NCBI RefSeq assembly: GCF_000331735.1 | Contig: NC_020126.1 | Span: 8,063,501 to 8,127,500, forward strand | Direction: 5' to 3' | Source of the DNA: Myxococcus stipitatus DSM 14675 | Lineage (GTDB): Bacteria; Myxococcota; Myxococcia; Myxococcales; Myxococcaceae | Length of the DNA: 64,000 nucleotides | Shown: positions 17,074 through 26,129 of the stretch, one piece after another | Position numbering within the stretch: position 1 is the first letter of the stretch | Layout of the letters: the number at the start of each line of letters is the position of its first letter | Notes under the pieces: generated by a model | What the model was told of the DNA's origin: nothing | What the model saw: only the letters and a program-made list of their open reading frames with translations | Database searches by the model: none | Program-made: the position numbers and the translations under genes

Positions 17074-19953
17074 ATGAGCAGCATCCTCGTCATCAACGCC
17101 GCGGGTCGCGAGACGCGTGTGGCGCTCGTCGAGAGCGGGCACATCGCGGAGTTCTATCTCGAGCGTAAGAAGGACAAGGGCGTCGTTGGCAACATCTACA
17201 AAGGCCGCGTGGTCCGGGTGCTCCCCGGCATGCAGGCGGCTTTCGTGGACATCGGCCTGGAGAAGGCCGCGTTCCTCTACGTCAGCGATGTCGTCTACGA
17301 CCCGGACTTCGCCCGGGCCCAGTTCGAACTGACCGAAGGCGAGCACGAGGACGCGCCCGACGTCCCCGACGAGTCGGAGGCGGAGGCCGCGGAGGCCGCT
17401 GCCCGGCACGCGGGGCCGGGCGTGGACGTGGAGGCGGAAGCCGAGGAGCTCGCGGGCGAGTCCCAGGCCCACCTCACCGAGTCCCTGCCGCGCGACACCC
17501 TCCTGGAGCTGGCGGCGAACGCGCCCTCCATCGACGTGCCTCCCTCCGTGGAGCCCCAGGCCACGGCCGTCTCGGGTGAGTCGGAGGCGGCCACCGCGGT
17601 GGCCGTCGCGGAGGTGACGTCCATCACGGTCGAAGGCACCGAGACCGTGGTGTCCGCGGCCGTCGAGACCACCTCCGTGGCCGTCGTGGTGACGGACGTG
17701 ACGCCGTCGTCCGAGGCTCCCGCCGAGGCCGTCGTGGCGTCCACGCCGGAGGCCGGGCCGCTCTCCACCGAGGAGGCCGCCGCCGCGTTGGCGGTGGCGA
17801 TGCTGCCTCCCGAGCCGCCTCCGCACGCGGCCACCGCGCTGAGCGCAATCATCCCCACCCCGGGGAGCGAGGAAGGCGCCGTGCAGGTGGCGCGTCCCGC
17901 CGAGGTCTCGGGTGAGCGCCGCACGCCGCGTGAGGCCCGTGAGGCTCGCGAGCCCCGGGGCCGGGAGAAGGACAAGGGCCGGCACAAGCAGGACGAGAAG
18001 CGCCGGGACAAGCGCGACGACGACAAGGAGAAGGTCAAGCCGCGTCGGACGGACAAGATCGAGGACTTGCTGAAGGTGGGCCAGGAGGTGGTGGTCCAGA
18101 TTTCCAAGGACCCCATCGGCACGAAGGGCGCGCGCCTCACCTCGCACATCTCGATTCCGGGCCGTCAGCTCGTGTTCATGCCCACGGTGGACCACGTGGG
18201 CATCAGCCGCCGCATCTCCAACGAGAAGGAGCGCCGCCGGCTGCGCGAAATCGTGGACCGTCTGCGTCCGCCCGGCACGGGCTTCATCGTGCGCACGGTG
18301 GCGGAGAACGTTCCGCAGGAGAAGTTGGAGAGCGACATCCGGTTCCTCATCGAGGTGTGGAACCAGGTGGTGCGCAAGAACGAGAAGAAGGGCGGGCCGG
18401 GACTGCTGCACCCGGACCTGGACCTCATCCTGCGCGCCACGCGCGACCTGTTCGCGCATGACGTGGAGAAGCTCGTCGTCGATGACCGCGAGGAGTACGA
18501 GCGCATCCTGGGGTTCGTCACCGCGCAGGACCCGGCGCTGAGAGACCGCGTGGCGCTGCACGAGGGTGATGACACCGTGTTCGATGCGTACGGCATCGAG
18601 CAGGAGCTGCAGCGGGCCACCCAGCGCAAGGTGTGGCTGAAGAGCGGCGGCTACCTCATCATCGACCAGGCCGAGGCGCTCACGGCCATCGACGTCAACT
18701 CGGGGCGGTACGTCGGCAAGAAGAGCCTCGAGGAGACCATCACCAAGATCAACGTCGAGGCGGCCAAGGAGATTGTCTACCAGCTCCGGCTGCGCAACAT
18801 CGGCGGCATCATCATCTGCGACTTCATCGACATGGAGAAGGCGCAGAACCGGGACAAGGTCTTCAAGGCGCTGCAGGAGGCGCTGGGTCGAGACAAGGCG
18901 AAGACGAACGTGCTGCGCATCTCCGAGCTGGGCCTCGTGGAGATGACGCGCAAGCGCGTGCGTGAGTCCATCGGCCGCGTGTTGCACGAGGACTGCCCGT
19001 ACTGCGACGGCAACGGCTTCGTGAAGACGGCCACCACGGTGGCGTACGAGATCTTCCGCGAGATTCGCCGGGAGGCGCCGGGCTACAAGGACTCGACGCT
19101 GGTCATCAACTGCAACGCGGAGGTCGCGCGCCTGCTCCAGGGCGAGGAGCGCAACGAGCTGCGGCACTTGATGGACCGGTACAACAAGTCCATCCAGGTC
19201 AAGGCGCAGCAGAACTACCACCGCGAGCAGTACGACATCTACGGACGGTCGGCGACGGGCCCCGAGCACAAGGTGGCCTCGTCCCCGGGCTCAGGTGACG
19301 GCGAGTTGGCGATGCAGCAGCGCAAGCCGGACAGCGGCGGTGGCTTCGGGCGCCAGGACCAGAATCGCCGGAGCGGTGGGCGAGACCGGGACAGGGAGCG
19401 CGGCGGAGAGCGCCGGGATGACCGCCGTGACGGTCGGCGTCCTGACCGTGGCGGAGACCGGCCTCGCGGTGACCGGGGCGGCGAGCGCGGTGAGAACCGG
19501 GGCGAGCGCGGTGACCGGGGCGGTGAGCGCGGTGAGAACCGTGGCGGTGAGCGCGGTGAGAACCGAGGCGAGCGTGGTGACCGGGGCGGTGAGCGCGGTG
19601 AGCACCGGGGCGAGCGTGGCGAGAACCGAGGCGAGCGCGGTGAGCGCGGCGAGAACCGAGGTGAGCGCGGCGAGAACCGAGGCGAGCGCGGTGACCGGGG
19701 TGAACGCGGTGACCGTGGCGGCGAGCGCGGTGAGCGTGGTGAGAACCGGGGCGAGCGCGGTGACCGGGGTGAACGCGGTGACCGTGGCGGCGAGCGCGGT
19801 GACCGGGGTGAACGCGGTGGTGAGCGTCGCGGTGAGCGCGGCGGCGGCCACGGTTCGTCAGGTGGCAACGGTGGCGGCAACGAGGGTGGCGGAAGTTCAG
19901 CGCCCCCTTCGTCAGGCCAGGGCGGCTCGGAGCCTTCGGGCGGCACGACCTGA
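17074..19953 (+). CDS. Ribonuclease E/G with large S1 insertion and Gly-Glu-Arg repeat tail
   Basis: 959 residues. The N-terminal RNase H-like part and first half of the S1 domain (GNIYKGRVVRVLPGMQAAFV.IG) are normal. About 245 residues of Ala/Val/Glu-rich then highly charged sequence (about 82-326) interrupt S1 before it resumes with GQEVVVQISKDP.GTKGARLT. The catalytic core follows: AEALTAIDVNSG (metal-binding Asp) and the zinc-link CPYC. It would cut single-stranded RNA in mRNA decay and rRNA/tRNA maturation. Beyond residue 720 is a Gly/Arg/Glu/Asp repeat tail, probably disordered and RNA- or protein-binding like the RNase E degradosome scaffold, though with no similarity to it. E versus G naming is open. 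Confidence 0.93.
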   Translation: MSSILVINAAGRETRVALVESGHIAEFYLERKKDKGVVGNIYKGRVVRVLPGMQAAFVDIGLEKAAFLYVSDVVYDPDFARAQFELTEGEHEDAPDVPDESEAEAAEAAARHAGPGVDVEAEAEELAGESQAHLTESLPRDTLLELAANAPSIDVPPSVEPQATAVSGESEAATAVAVAEVTSITVEGTETVVSAAVETTSVAVVVTDVTPSSEAPAEAVVASTPEAGPLSTEEAAAALAVAMLPPEPPPHAATALSAIIPTPGSEEGAVQVARPAEVSGERRTPREAREAREPRGREKDKGRHKQDEKRRDKRDDDKEKVKPRRTDKIEDLLKVGQEVVVQISKDPIGTKGARLTSHISIPGRQLVFMPTVDHVGISRRISNEKERRRLREIVDRLRPPGTGFIVRTVAENVPQEKLESDIRFLIEVWNQVVRKNEKKGGPGLLHPDLDLILRATRDLFAHDVEKLVVDDREEYERILGFVTAQDPALRDRVALHEGDDTVFDAYGIEQELQRATQRKVWLKSGGYLIIDQAEALTAIDVNSGRYVGKKSLEETITKINVEAAKEIVYQLRLRNIGGIIICDFIDMEKAQNRDKVFKALQEALGRDKAKTNVLRISELGLVEMTRKRVRESIGRVLHEDCPYCDGNGFVKTATTVAYEIFREIRREAPGYKDSTLVINCNAEVARLLQGEERNELRHLMDRYNKSIQVKAQQNYHREQYDIYGRSATGPEHKVASSPGSGDGELAMQQRKPDSGGGFGRQDQNRRSGGRDRDRERGGERRDDRRDGRRPDRGGDRPRGDRGGERGENRGERGDRGGERGENRGGERGENRGERGDRGGERGEHRGERGENRGERGERGENRGERGENRGERGDRGERGDRGGERGERGENRGERGDRGERGDRGGERGDRGERGGERRGERGGGHGSSGGNGGGNEGGGSSAPPSSGQGGSEPSGGTT
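19470..19835 (+). repeat. Gly-Glu-Arg-Gly repeat-encoding tract in the RNase gene
   Basis: About 365 bases of imperfect, in-frame repeats built from units encoding GERGENR, GERGDRG and GGERG. Adjacent units are nearly identical in DNA, so copy number is likely variable between strains. The encoded tail is RGG-like with balanced charge. Confidence 0.9.
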
Positions 19954-20348
19954 GTTGTGCCGGTGGGGCGGGCGCTGAGCGACAAGCCCGCCCCATCTCG
20001 AACACAGAAGTCCCCGAGTGGCGCGGGCCTCCACGGCCCCGCCCTCAGGGCAGCGCAACGCCAGGCACGCGCAAAGGCTGGCAACCCACGTGTGTGTCCC
20101 TACCCGATGAGCTGGCATGAAGAGGGCCATGTCGGGAGGTGTGCCCAGACCGCGCCTTGTTGTCCCCGAGGTGGCTGGCCCAGGAAGCCTGTGATTGGTT
20201 AGCCTCCCGCTTCCATGTCGCGGAGCGTCGTCAGCCCTTCTTTGTCTCGGATGACTCCCATCGCCCCCCTACTCCCGGCACGTCGCCAGTCCTTCCTCGT
20301 GCAGTCTGGGGCGAGGGCTCGCGCGAGTTGGGGCGGCTGAGGCTCACC
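19954..20348. other. Region between the RNase and YihY-like genes
   Basis: About 395 bases. It starts with a strong terminator hairpin (19965-19994); the remainder shows no gene that I can support. The downstream gene's promoter should lie here, but no clear -35/-10 pair was identified. Confidence 0.5.
19965..19994 (+). terminator. Terminator hairpin after the RNase gene
   Basis: GGGGCGGGC (19965-19973) and GCCCGCCCC (19986-19994) form a perfect nine-base stem with a 12-base loop, 11 bases after the stop codon. There is no T-run. Confidence 0.65.
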
Positions 20349-21731
20349 GTGGCCCTGACTCCCTCTTCGTGGCTGCGGACCATGCGCGACCAGCTCTTCG
20401 CGTGGCTCATGCGCGCCTGGACCCCTCTCGAGGGGACGCAGCTGGGCCGCTTCGCCACGGACACGCTGCTCGCCGCACGGACCGTGGCCCAGGGATTCCG
20501 AGGCGAGAACCTTCGACTTCGCGCCGCCGCCCTCACCTACATCAGCATGTTCTCGCTGGTGCCCCTGCTGACGGTGGGCCTGGTCCTCCTGAACGCCTTC
20601 CACCAGGACCGCTTCAAGGAGCGCCTGCGCTTCATCGTTCGCGAGCTCCTCGCCCCGGGGGTCCAGGAGAAGTCAGCCGCACTGCTGAACCAGCTCCTCG
20701 AGCAGAGCAACTCGGTGGCCATCGGCAGCGTCGGCTTCCTGGCCATCCTGCTGTCCGCGGGGTCCCTGCTCCGCCACATCGACGGGGCCGTGAACGAGCT
20801 GTGGGGCATCCGGCGTCAGCGCCCCTGGGGAACACGGCTGCTCATCTACGCGGGCCTGTTGCTCCTGGGCCCCATCTTCCTGGCTGCATCGCTGACCGGA
20901 ACCCGCGCTGTGCGGGGGGTGCTGCAGAACCTGCCCTTCCCAGGAACCTTCATCGCCATCGGCACCACGCTCGTCGCCGTGGTGGGGCTGACCCTGCTGT
21001 ACTTCTGGACGCCCTATGCCCATGTCCGCATCCGCTCGGCGCTCGCGGGAGGGCTCGTCGCGGGACTCGGGTGGATGCTGGCCAAGTCCCTCTACGGCGA
21101 GTTCGCCGCGCGCAGCTTCCGCTACAACCTTGTCTACGCCTCGCTGAGCGCCCTGCCCCTCTTCCTCGCGTGGGTCTACGTCAGCTGGCTCGTGCTCCTC
21201 TTCGGGGCCCGACTTGCCTATGCCGTCGAACACACCGCCTTCCGGGACTCGCTCTTCGCCTTCGGCACCCACCCTCGGGCCTACGAGCTGGTGGCCTCCC
21301 GTATCGCCCAGGAGACCACGCTGACGTGGGTGGATGGAGGCCTGGCCCCCACTCCTCGGGAGCTCGCGACGAGGCTCCGAGTCCCCGAGTCCCTGGTCCA
21401 TGAAGTGGTCGACCGCATGGAGACCGCGGGGCTGTTGGAGCGCCAGCGGAAGGGGGGGCTGCGCCCCGCACGGGACCCGGCGACCCTCACCCTGGCGGAC
21501 ACGACCCTGGCGGTACATGGGGTGATGATTTCCGGCGGAGTCGAGACCTGGAATGGCCCCCGGGCCTCGGGCTTCGAGCAGGTCGAGCCCTTCTTCCAGG
21601 AAGCGGACTGTCTTGGCATCGAGCGCCTGCGTCGGACCCGCTGGACCGATCTGGCGGCGGCCCTGCGGCCCGGGCCAGCCGTGGCTGTCCTCCAGCCACC
21701 GTCCAAGGTGGCCGAAGGCCGAAATCCATAA
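20349..21731 (+). CDS. YihY/BrkB-family membrane protein with C-terminal winged-helix-like region
   Basis: 460 residues from GTG 20349, which has TGAGG about six bases upstream; ATG 20382 is the alternative. Residues 60-310 match the YihY/virulence factor BrkB family. The match includes RLRAAALTYISMFSLVPLL, then ELWGIRR and AYVSWLVLLFGARLAYA-type sequence, with six membrane helices. The function of the family is not established; it was once mis-called RNase BN. The cytoplasmic C-terminus (about 330-460) contains PTPRELATRLRVPESLVHEVVDRMETAGLLE, which looks like a winged helix, as found in some longer YihY proteins. Confidence 0.85.
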   Translation: MALTPSSWLRTMRDQLFAWLMRAWTPLEGTQLGRFATDTLLAARTVAQGFRGENLRLRAAALTYISMFSLVPLLTVGLVLLNAFHQDRFKERLRFIVRELLAPGVQEKSAALLNQLLEQSNSVAIGSVGFLAILLSAGSLLRHIDGAVNELWGIRRQRPWGTRLLIYAGLLLLGPIFLAASLTGTRAVRGVLQNLPFPGTFIAIGTTLVAVVGLTLLYFWTPYAHVRIRSALAGGLVAGLGWMLAKSLYGEFAARSFRYNLVYASLSALPLFLAWVYVSWLVLLFGARLAYAVEHTAFRDSLFAFGTHPRAYELVASRIAQETTLTWVDGGLAPTPRELATRLRVPESLVHEVVDRMETAGLLERQRKGGLRPARDPATLTLADTTLAVHGVMISGGVETWNGPRASGFEQVEPFFQEADCLGIERLRRTRWTDLAAALRPGPAVAVLQPPSKVAEGRNP

Positions 21732-21761
21732 AGTTTCTAAGTGGTTGGGAGTCCACCCAGC

Positions 21762-21789
21762 TTGCAGTGGCAGCGCGTTCTGTTATGTT
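21762..21789 (+). promoter_or_regulatory. Putative promoter of the HU/IHF-family gene
   Basis: TTGCAG at 21762-21767, a 16-base spacer and TATGTT at 21784-21789 lie in a locally AT-richer stretch, about 67 bases before the ATG. Each hexamer matches four of six consensus bases. Confidence 0.45.
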
Positions 21790-21856
21790 TTCCTGATTCG
21801 ACCACGGGCCAGAGTGCCCTGTTTCCAAGGGGTCACCGGGTTTGCGGGAGCGTCCG

Positions 21857-22207
21857 ATGCTCAAGTCCGATCTGATCAACATCCTCGTGGCCAAGCGGGG
21901 CGTGACGCAGAAGCAGGCTGAGGCCACCATCGAGACGATTTTCGAGTCGATGAAGGATGCCCTCTGTCGCGGCGAGAACATCGAGATTCGCGGCCTGGGC
22001 GCCTTCCACGTGAAGAACTACCAGGGCTACCAGGGGCGCAACCCCAAGACGGGTGTGGTCATCCCCGTGAAGCCCAAGCGGGGCCTGCTCTTCCGCACGG
22101 GCAAGGAACTGAGGGACCGGGTCAACCGCCCCGCCCCCCAGCAGGCCCAGAGTGAGCTGCCCTCTCCCGAGTCCAAGAGCCCCGGCAGCACGGGCACGGG
22201 CCTCTAG
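21857..22207 (+). CDS. HU/IHF-family DNA-binding protein
   Basis: 116 residues, ATG with GGGAG seven bases upstream. The fold's landmarks are present: helical dimer domain (MLKSDLINILVAKRGV), ENIEIRGLGAFHV and the DNA-binding beta arm GRNPKTGVVIPVKPKRG, ending at LRDRVN. These resemble IHF-type subunits (the IRGLGAF and GRNPKTG patterns). It would bend DNA as a dimer. About 20 residues beyond the normal length form a Pro/Ser/Gly-rich tail. Convergent with sctV; the stop codons are nine bases apart and share a hairpin. Confidence 0.93.
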   Translation: MLKSDLINILVAKRGVTQKQAEATIETIFESMKDALCRGENIEIRGLGAFHVKNYQGYQGRNPKTGVVIPVKPKRGLLFRTGKELRDRVNRPAPQQAQSELPSPESKSPGSTGTGL

Positions 22208-22224
22208 GCAGGCCGTTCAGGCCC
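22198..22224. terminator. Bidirectional hairpin spanning both stop codons
   Basis: GGGCCT (22198-22203) pairs with AGGCCC (22219-22224). The stem arms lie inside the last codons of the HU gene on one side and the sctV stop on the other, so both transcripts end in the same structure. Confidence 0.45.
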
Positions 22225-24292
22225 CCGTCGGAACAGGCGACAGCCTTCCGATGGGACGAATCTGGAGGGCGCCGTCCAGCTCCCCATAGGTGAGCACGGC
22301 GACTTCCGGAAAAGCCCCCTCGCAGAGTCTGCGCAGAGACCGGCGGACATCGGGGGCGGTGAGCAGCACGGCCTTCCCGTCCGTGGCCACCTGTCGGACA
22401 CCTTCCAGGATTTCCGCCACACGCTCCGGGTCTGGCGCGGGCCCTCGCGGCCCCGTGGACCGGAGGATCTCCTCGACCTCCGGATCCACGAGGTACGCAT
22501 ACAGGGGCCCAGTGGGCGCGAACTTGTGGCTCAGGTAGCGGCGCAGCGCCTGACGGCAGCGCTCGGCGAGTGCCGTGGCGTCTCCCTCCGTGGACGGAGC
22601 CACGAGCGCCTCCAGGATGCCGCGCAGGTCCCGGATGCTGACGCCTTCCTGCAACAGCTTGCGGAGCACGTCCGTGAGCAGCGGCAGCGGCACCTTCTGC
22701 AGCGCCTCCTTCACCAGCATGGGCGCGCGAGGCGCCAGGCCATCCAGCAAGGCTTGAACATCCTGGAGCCCCAGCAGGTCCGCGGCCCGGGCACGGAGAA
22801 CCCAGCGCAAGTGCTCGGCGAGCAGCTCCTCGGGGCGCAGGACCTGGACCTGCGCGAGCTCCACCGGGCCTCGGCCCGCCTCGGGGATGCGACTGATGGT
22901 CCTTCTCGTCCACGGCTCCACCGCGGACTCGGCCTTCACCGGGAGGAAGGCCAGCTCGTCGGGAGGCGCCATCGCGTAGAGCGCCCCCGACGTGAGCTGC
23001 CCCTCCCCTGCGGGAACCTCATCCACCAGGATGCGGTACTCGCCAGAGGCAAGGTACGCAGCCTGGGTCCGCACGCGAATACCGGGGATGCGCACCCCCA
23101 GCTCGAAGTACAGCTCATCCCGCACGGCATTCAGCGTCTTGTGCACGAACGCCCCCGCTGAGGCCTGCGCCAACGCCGTCAGGTCCGGCGCGAGGTCCAG
23201 CGTGAGAGGCGACACCCCCACGGGCGCCGCCGCGCTTTCTGGAGGCGCCCCCTCCTTCGCCGTCGCTCCCACCTTCTCTCCCGAGGAGCCCTCCGCCTCG
23301 CGCACCGGCCGCGCGCGGGAAGCCCCTCGCTGCAGGACACGGCCCAGGCCCACCAGCCCCGCCGCCAACAGGAGGAAGGTCATGTGCGGCATGCCCGGCA
23401 TCAGCGCCAGCGCGACACACAGTCCCGCGACGACATAGAGCGTCCGGGCGTCCCCGAAGAACTGCGAGCCAATCTCCGACCCCAGGGAGTCCTCTTCCCG
23501 CTCCGAGGCCACCCGCGTGACGACCAGTCCGGCGGCCACCGTGATGCACAGCGATGGGACCTGGGACACAAGCCCATCGCCGATAGCGATGAGCGCGAAG
23601 GTCGACGCGGCTTCCGCGAGCGACATGCCGCCCTGCAGCACACCGATGAGCGAGCCCCCCAGCAGGTTCACCGCGACGATGACCAGACCCGCGATGACAT
23701 CGCCCTTCACGAACTTCATCGCGCCATCCATCGCACCAAACATCTGCGACTCACGCTCCAGGTCCCTCCGCCGCTTCCGAGCCTGAGCCTGGTCGATGGC
23801 CCCCGCCCTCAAGTCCGCATCGATGGACATCTGCTTTCCCGGCATCGCGTCCAGCGTGAAGCGGGCGGACACCTCCGCGACCCGCTCCGCGCCCTTCGCG
23901 ACCACCAGGAACTGCACCAACGAAAGGATGGCGAACACGACCCCGCCCACCACGTAGTCACCCTGGACGACGAACTCGCCGAACGCCTGGATGACCTCCC
24001 CCGCGTGCCCTTCCGCCAGCGCCAGCCGCGTGGAGGACACGTTGAGCGCGAGCCTGAACAACGTCGTGAACAACAACAACGAAGGGAAGGACGTCACCTT
24101 CAACGCATCCTTCGCTCGCAGCGCCGCCACCAGCAGCGCGACCGCCGCCGCCAGGTTCACCGCCAGACCCACGTCCAGCAGCCAGGACGGCAGCGGGATG
24201 ATGAGCGCCCCCAGCACCGCCGCAACCGCCACCGCCAGCACGAGGTCGGACGAACTCCGGACCTTCGACCACCACTCCATCAGCATCTTCAT
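22217..24292 (-). CDS. sctV: Type III secretion export gate protein SctV
   Basis: 691 residues, typical for the FlhA/SctV family. Eight N-terminal membrane helices surround the conserved FHIPEP-type loop (SARFTLDAMPGKQMSIDADL, then LRAGAIDQAQARKRRRDLE). After about residue 320 comes the cytoplasmic domain that forms the nonameric ring receiving substrates and chaperones. No flagellar genes are present and the operon carries sctJ and sctQ homologues, so the secretion name is preferred to flhA. Starts in an ATGA overlap with sctU and ends the operon. Confidence 0.95.
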   Translation of the reverse strand: MKMLMEWWSKVRSSSDLVLAVAVAAVLGALIIPLPSWLLDVGLAVNLAAAVALLVAALRAKDALKVTSFPSLLLFTTLFRLALNVSSTRLALAEGHAGEVIQAFGEFVVQGDYVVGGVVFAILSLVQFLVVAKGAERVAEVSARFTLDAMPGKQMSIDADLRAGAIDQAQARKRRRDLERESQMFGAMDGAMKFVKGDVIAGLVIVAVNLLGGSLIGVLQGGMSLAEAASTFALIAIGDGLVSQVPSLCITVAAGLVVTRVASEREEDSLGSEIGSQFFGDARTLYVVAGLCVALALMPGMPHMTFLLLAAGLVGLGRVLQRGASRARPVREAEGSSGEKVGATAKEGAPPESAAAPVGVSPLTLDLAPDLTALAQASAGAFVHKTLNAVRDELYFELGVRIPGIRVRTQAAYLASGEYRILVDEVPAGEGQLTSGALYAMAPPDELAFLPVKAESAVEPWTRRTISRIPEAGRGPVELAQVQVLRPEELLAEHLRWVLRARAADLLGLQDVQALLDGLAPRAPMLVKEALQKVPLPLLTDVLRKLLQEGVSIRDLRGILEALVAPSTEGDATALAERCRQALRRYLSHKFAPTGPLYAYLVDPEVEEILRSTGPRGPAPDPERVAEILEGVRQVATDGKAVLLTAPDVRRSLRRLCEGAFPEVAVLTYGELDGALQIRPIGRLSPVPTGA

Positions 24293-25338
24293 GACGTCTG
24301 TCTCCGGAGAGAGTCCCCCACGTCCCGCTCATCCATCGCCGTGCGGAGGACCACCGCCGCGGCCTCGTACAGCTCCTCGGGGATGGGCTCCCCGACGTCG
24401 TAGTGGATGAGGCTCCTCGCCAATGGGACATCCCGGACCACCGGGATGCCGAGCCGCCGCGCCTCTTCACGCAGCATCAGCGCGTCCTCTTCTCGCGCCT
24501 TCGCGACGAGATAAGGCGCCTCGCACTCCCCTGCGTCGTAACGAAGGGCCACCGCCAGATGCGTGGGATTCACGACCACGGCCGTGGCCCTTTGCACTCC
24601 ACGTGCCGGACCACCTTGTGCAAGCTGCCGATGCATGGCCTTGCGCTGGCCCTTGTGGCGAGGGTCCCCCTCGCTCTCCTTGTGTTCGCGCTTGAGCTCC
24701 TCGCGGCTCATCATCAGCTCGCGCAGATGGCTCCGCCTGGCGAGCGCGTAGTCCCCCAATCCCAGCACCAACAGCACCCACGCCGCCCGGTAGACCACCT
24801 CCCCCAATCGCTCCAGCAGGAACCAGAGCCCCGTGTCCTCCGCGAGCAAGGCCGTACGAAGGGCATCCGCGCCCATCGCCTCCACCTCTCTCCACACGAG
24901 CGTCCCCACCACCGTCACCGCGACCAACGCCTTGACCAGCTCCCACCAAGGCTTCGTGCTGAAGATGCGCTTGAACCCAGCGGCCATGCTGACCCGCTCC
25001 CACTTCGGCGCGAGGTGACCTGGATTCATCTCGAAACCCACCGTGGCCAGGGAGACCACGAGCGACGCGACGAAGGCTCCTCCCAGCACCGGGGTGCACA
25101 GGCGCACGAGAAGCCCCAGCCCCTCTTCCAAGGCGCCCTCGAGCTGTTGCTCCAGGAACAGGCGGGCCGTCCACTCCTGGAGTCGCGCCCACATCCCATC
25201 GAAGCCCCAGGCGAATCCCAGCAGTCCCCCCAGCGTCACCGCACACGAGGACAGCAACCGGCTGCGAGGAATCTGCCCTTTGCGACGTGCCTCACGCAGC
25301 CTCTTCGCGGAGGGCTGTTCCGTCTTCTCGCCACTCAT
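24289..25338 (-). CDS. sctU: Type III secretion switch protein SctU
   Basis: 349 residues, FlhB/SctU family. N-terminal EKTEQPSAKRLREARRKGQI is the family hallmark. Four membrane helices follow, then a charged linker and the cytoplasmic domain with the autocleavage motif N257-P-T-H in VVVNPTHLAVALRY. Self-cleavage between Asn and Pro switches export from early (needle) to late substrates. The intact site suggests a working export apparatus. Overlaps sctV by four bases and lies immediately after sctT. Confidence 0.96.
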   Translation of the reverse strand: MSGEKTEQPSAKRLREARRKGQIPRSRLLSSCAVTLGGLLGFAWGFDGMWARLQEWTARLFLEQQLEGALEEGLGLLVRLCTPVLGGAFVASLVVSLATVGFEMNPGHLAPKWERVSMAAGFKRIFSTKPWWELVKALVAVTVVGTLVWREVEAMGADALRTALLAEDTGLWFLLERLGEVVYRAAWVLLVLGLGDYALARRSHLRELMMSREELKREHKESEGDPRHKGQRKAMHRQLAQGGPARGVQRATAVVVNPTHLAVALRYDAGECEAPYLVAKAREEDALMLREEARRLGIPVVRDVPLARSLIHYDVGEPIPEELYEAAAVVLRTAMDERDVGDSLRRQTS

Positions 25339-26129
25339 CGGCCCAACGTCCCCAACAGGGAAAGCGCGCCGTCTGTCGCCAGCACTCCCGCCAGCAATCG
25401 CTCACAGAGCAAGCCAATCCCCAGCCACAGCACCACCCCGCCCCCCAGGATTCGCAAGGGCGCCCCCAACTCCTGCAAGTTCATCTGCGGCGCCGCGCGG
25501 GAGGCCAACGCCAGGAAGCAGTCCACCGCCAACGTGGCGGCCGCCATCGGCGCCCCCACCGCCAACCCCGTGGCCAGTGCACCTCCCGCGAGCGTGACGA
25601 CATGCATCGCCGCGGCCTCCGACGGAACGAAGGCCCCCAACTTCACCACGGCGAACCCGCGTATCAGCGACCCGAAGATCCACGGCGCCACCGCCCCCGT
25701 CATCGCGAGCCCGACCAGCAGGTGATAGAGCCCCTCGCCCGAGGCCGACTCCCGGCTCCCCGCCCATGGCAGACTCGCTTCAGCCGATGTTCCTCTCAGG
25801 AGGTCGATGAACCGGCCTCCCATGCGCGCCGCGTCGAACGGCAGGGCCGCGACCAGCCCCACCGAGACGCCATAGAGCAGCTCCCGCAGAACCCAGCCCC
25901 CCAACGCCAGCGCGGACGTCACGGGCGTGGCCAGTCCAATCCCTCCCTCCACTCGCAGGAACAGCGACAGCGACAGCACCAACCCCAGGCGCACGGTCAT
26001 CGGTGTCGCCTGCCCTCCCAGGAGCGGACACAGGAAGGCCACGGGCAAGAGCCGCGCCGAGCACAGCGCCACCGCGACGGCATCCGGCCCCAGCGCCTCC
26101 AGTTGGGCGCGAACCAGCTCCAGGTTCAC
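25335..26129 (-). CDS. sctT: Type III secretion export apparatus protein SctT
   Basis: 264 residues, FliR/SctT family, with six predicted hydrophobic segments (PDAVAVALCSARLLPVAFLC, LGLVLSLSLFLRV, LRELLYGVSVGLVAALPFDA and others). The conserved region GGRFIDLLRGTSAEASLP follows. It forms part of the SctR5-S4-T1 export gate. Start is GTG 26129 in a GTGA overlap with the sctS stop; its stop overlaps the sctU start (ATGA). It is more divergent than sctU and sctV, but position and topology make the call firm. Confidence 0.9.
   Translation of the reverse strand: MNLELVRAQLEALGPDAVAVALCSARLLPVAFLCPLLGGQATPMTVRLGLVLSLSLFLRVEGGIGLATPVTSALALGGWVLRELLYGVSVGLVAALPFDAARMGGRFIDLLRGTSAEASLPWAGSRESASGEGLYHLLVGLAMTGAVAPWIFGSLIRGFAVVKLGAFVPSEAAAMHVVTLAGGALATGLAVGAPMAAATLAVDCFLALASRAAPQMNLQELGAPLRILGGGVVLWLGIGLLCERLLAGVLATDGALSLLGTLGR

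Noticed and set aside
16819..19269. Minus-strand open frame of 816 codons opposite the RNase gene
   Set aside because: Its Leu/Arg/Val/His-rich composition mirrors the sense gene, whose S1 and catalytic motifs are certain.
19199..20084. Minus-strand frames rich in Pro-Arg-Ser or His-Arg repeats
   Set aside because: They are the complement of the GER-repeat tail of the RNase and have no ribosome sites.
22217..24292. Flagellar flhA
   Set aside because: The operon carries an SctJ lipoprotein and no flagellar rod, hook, filament or motor gene, so the secretion-type name is preferred despite the FliO-like neighbour.
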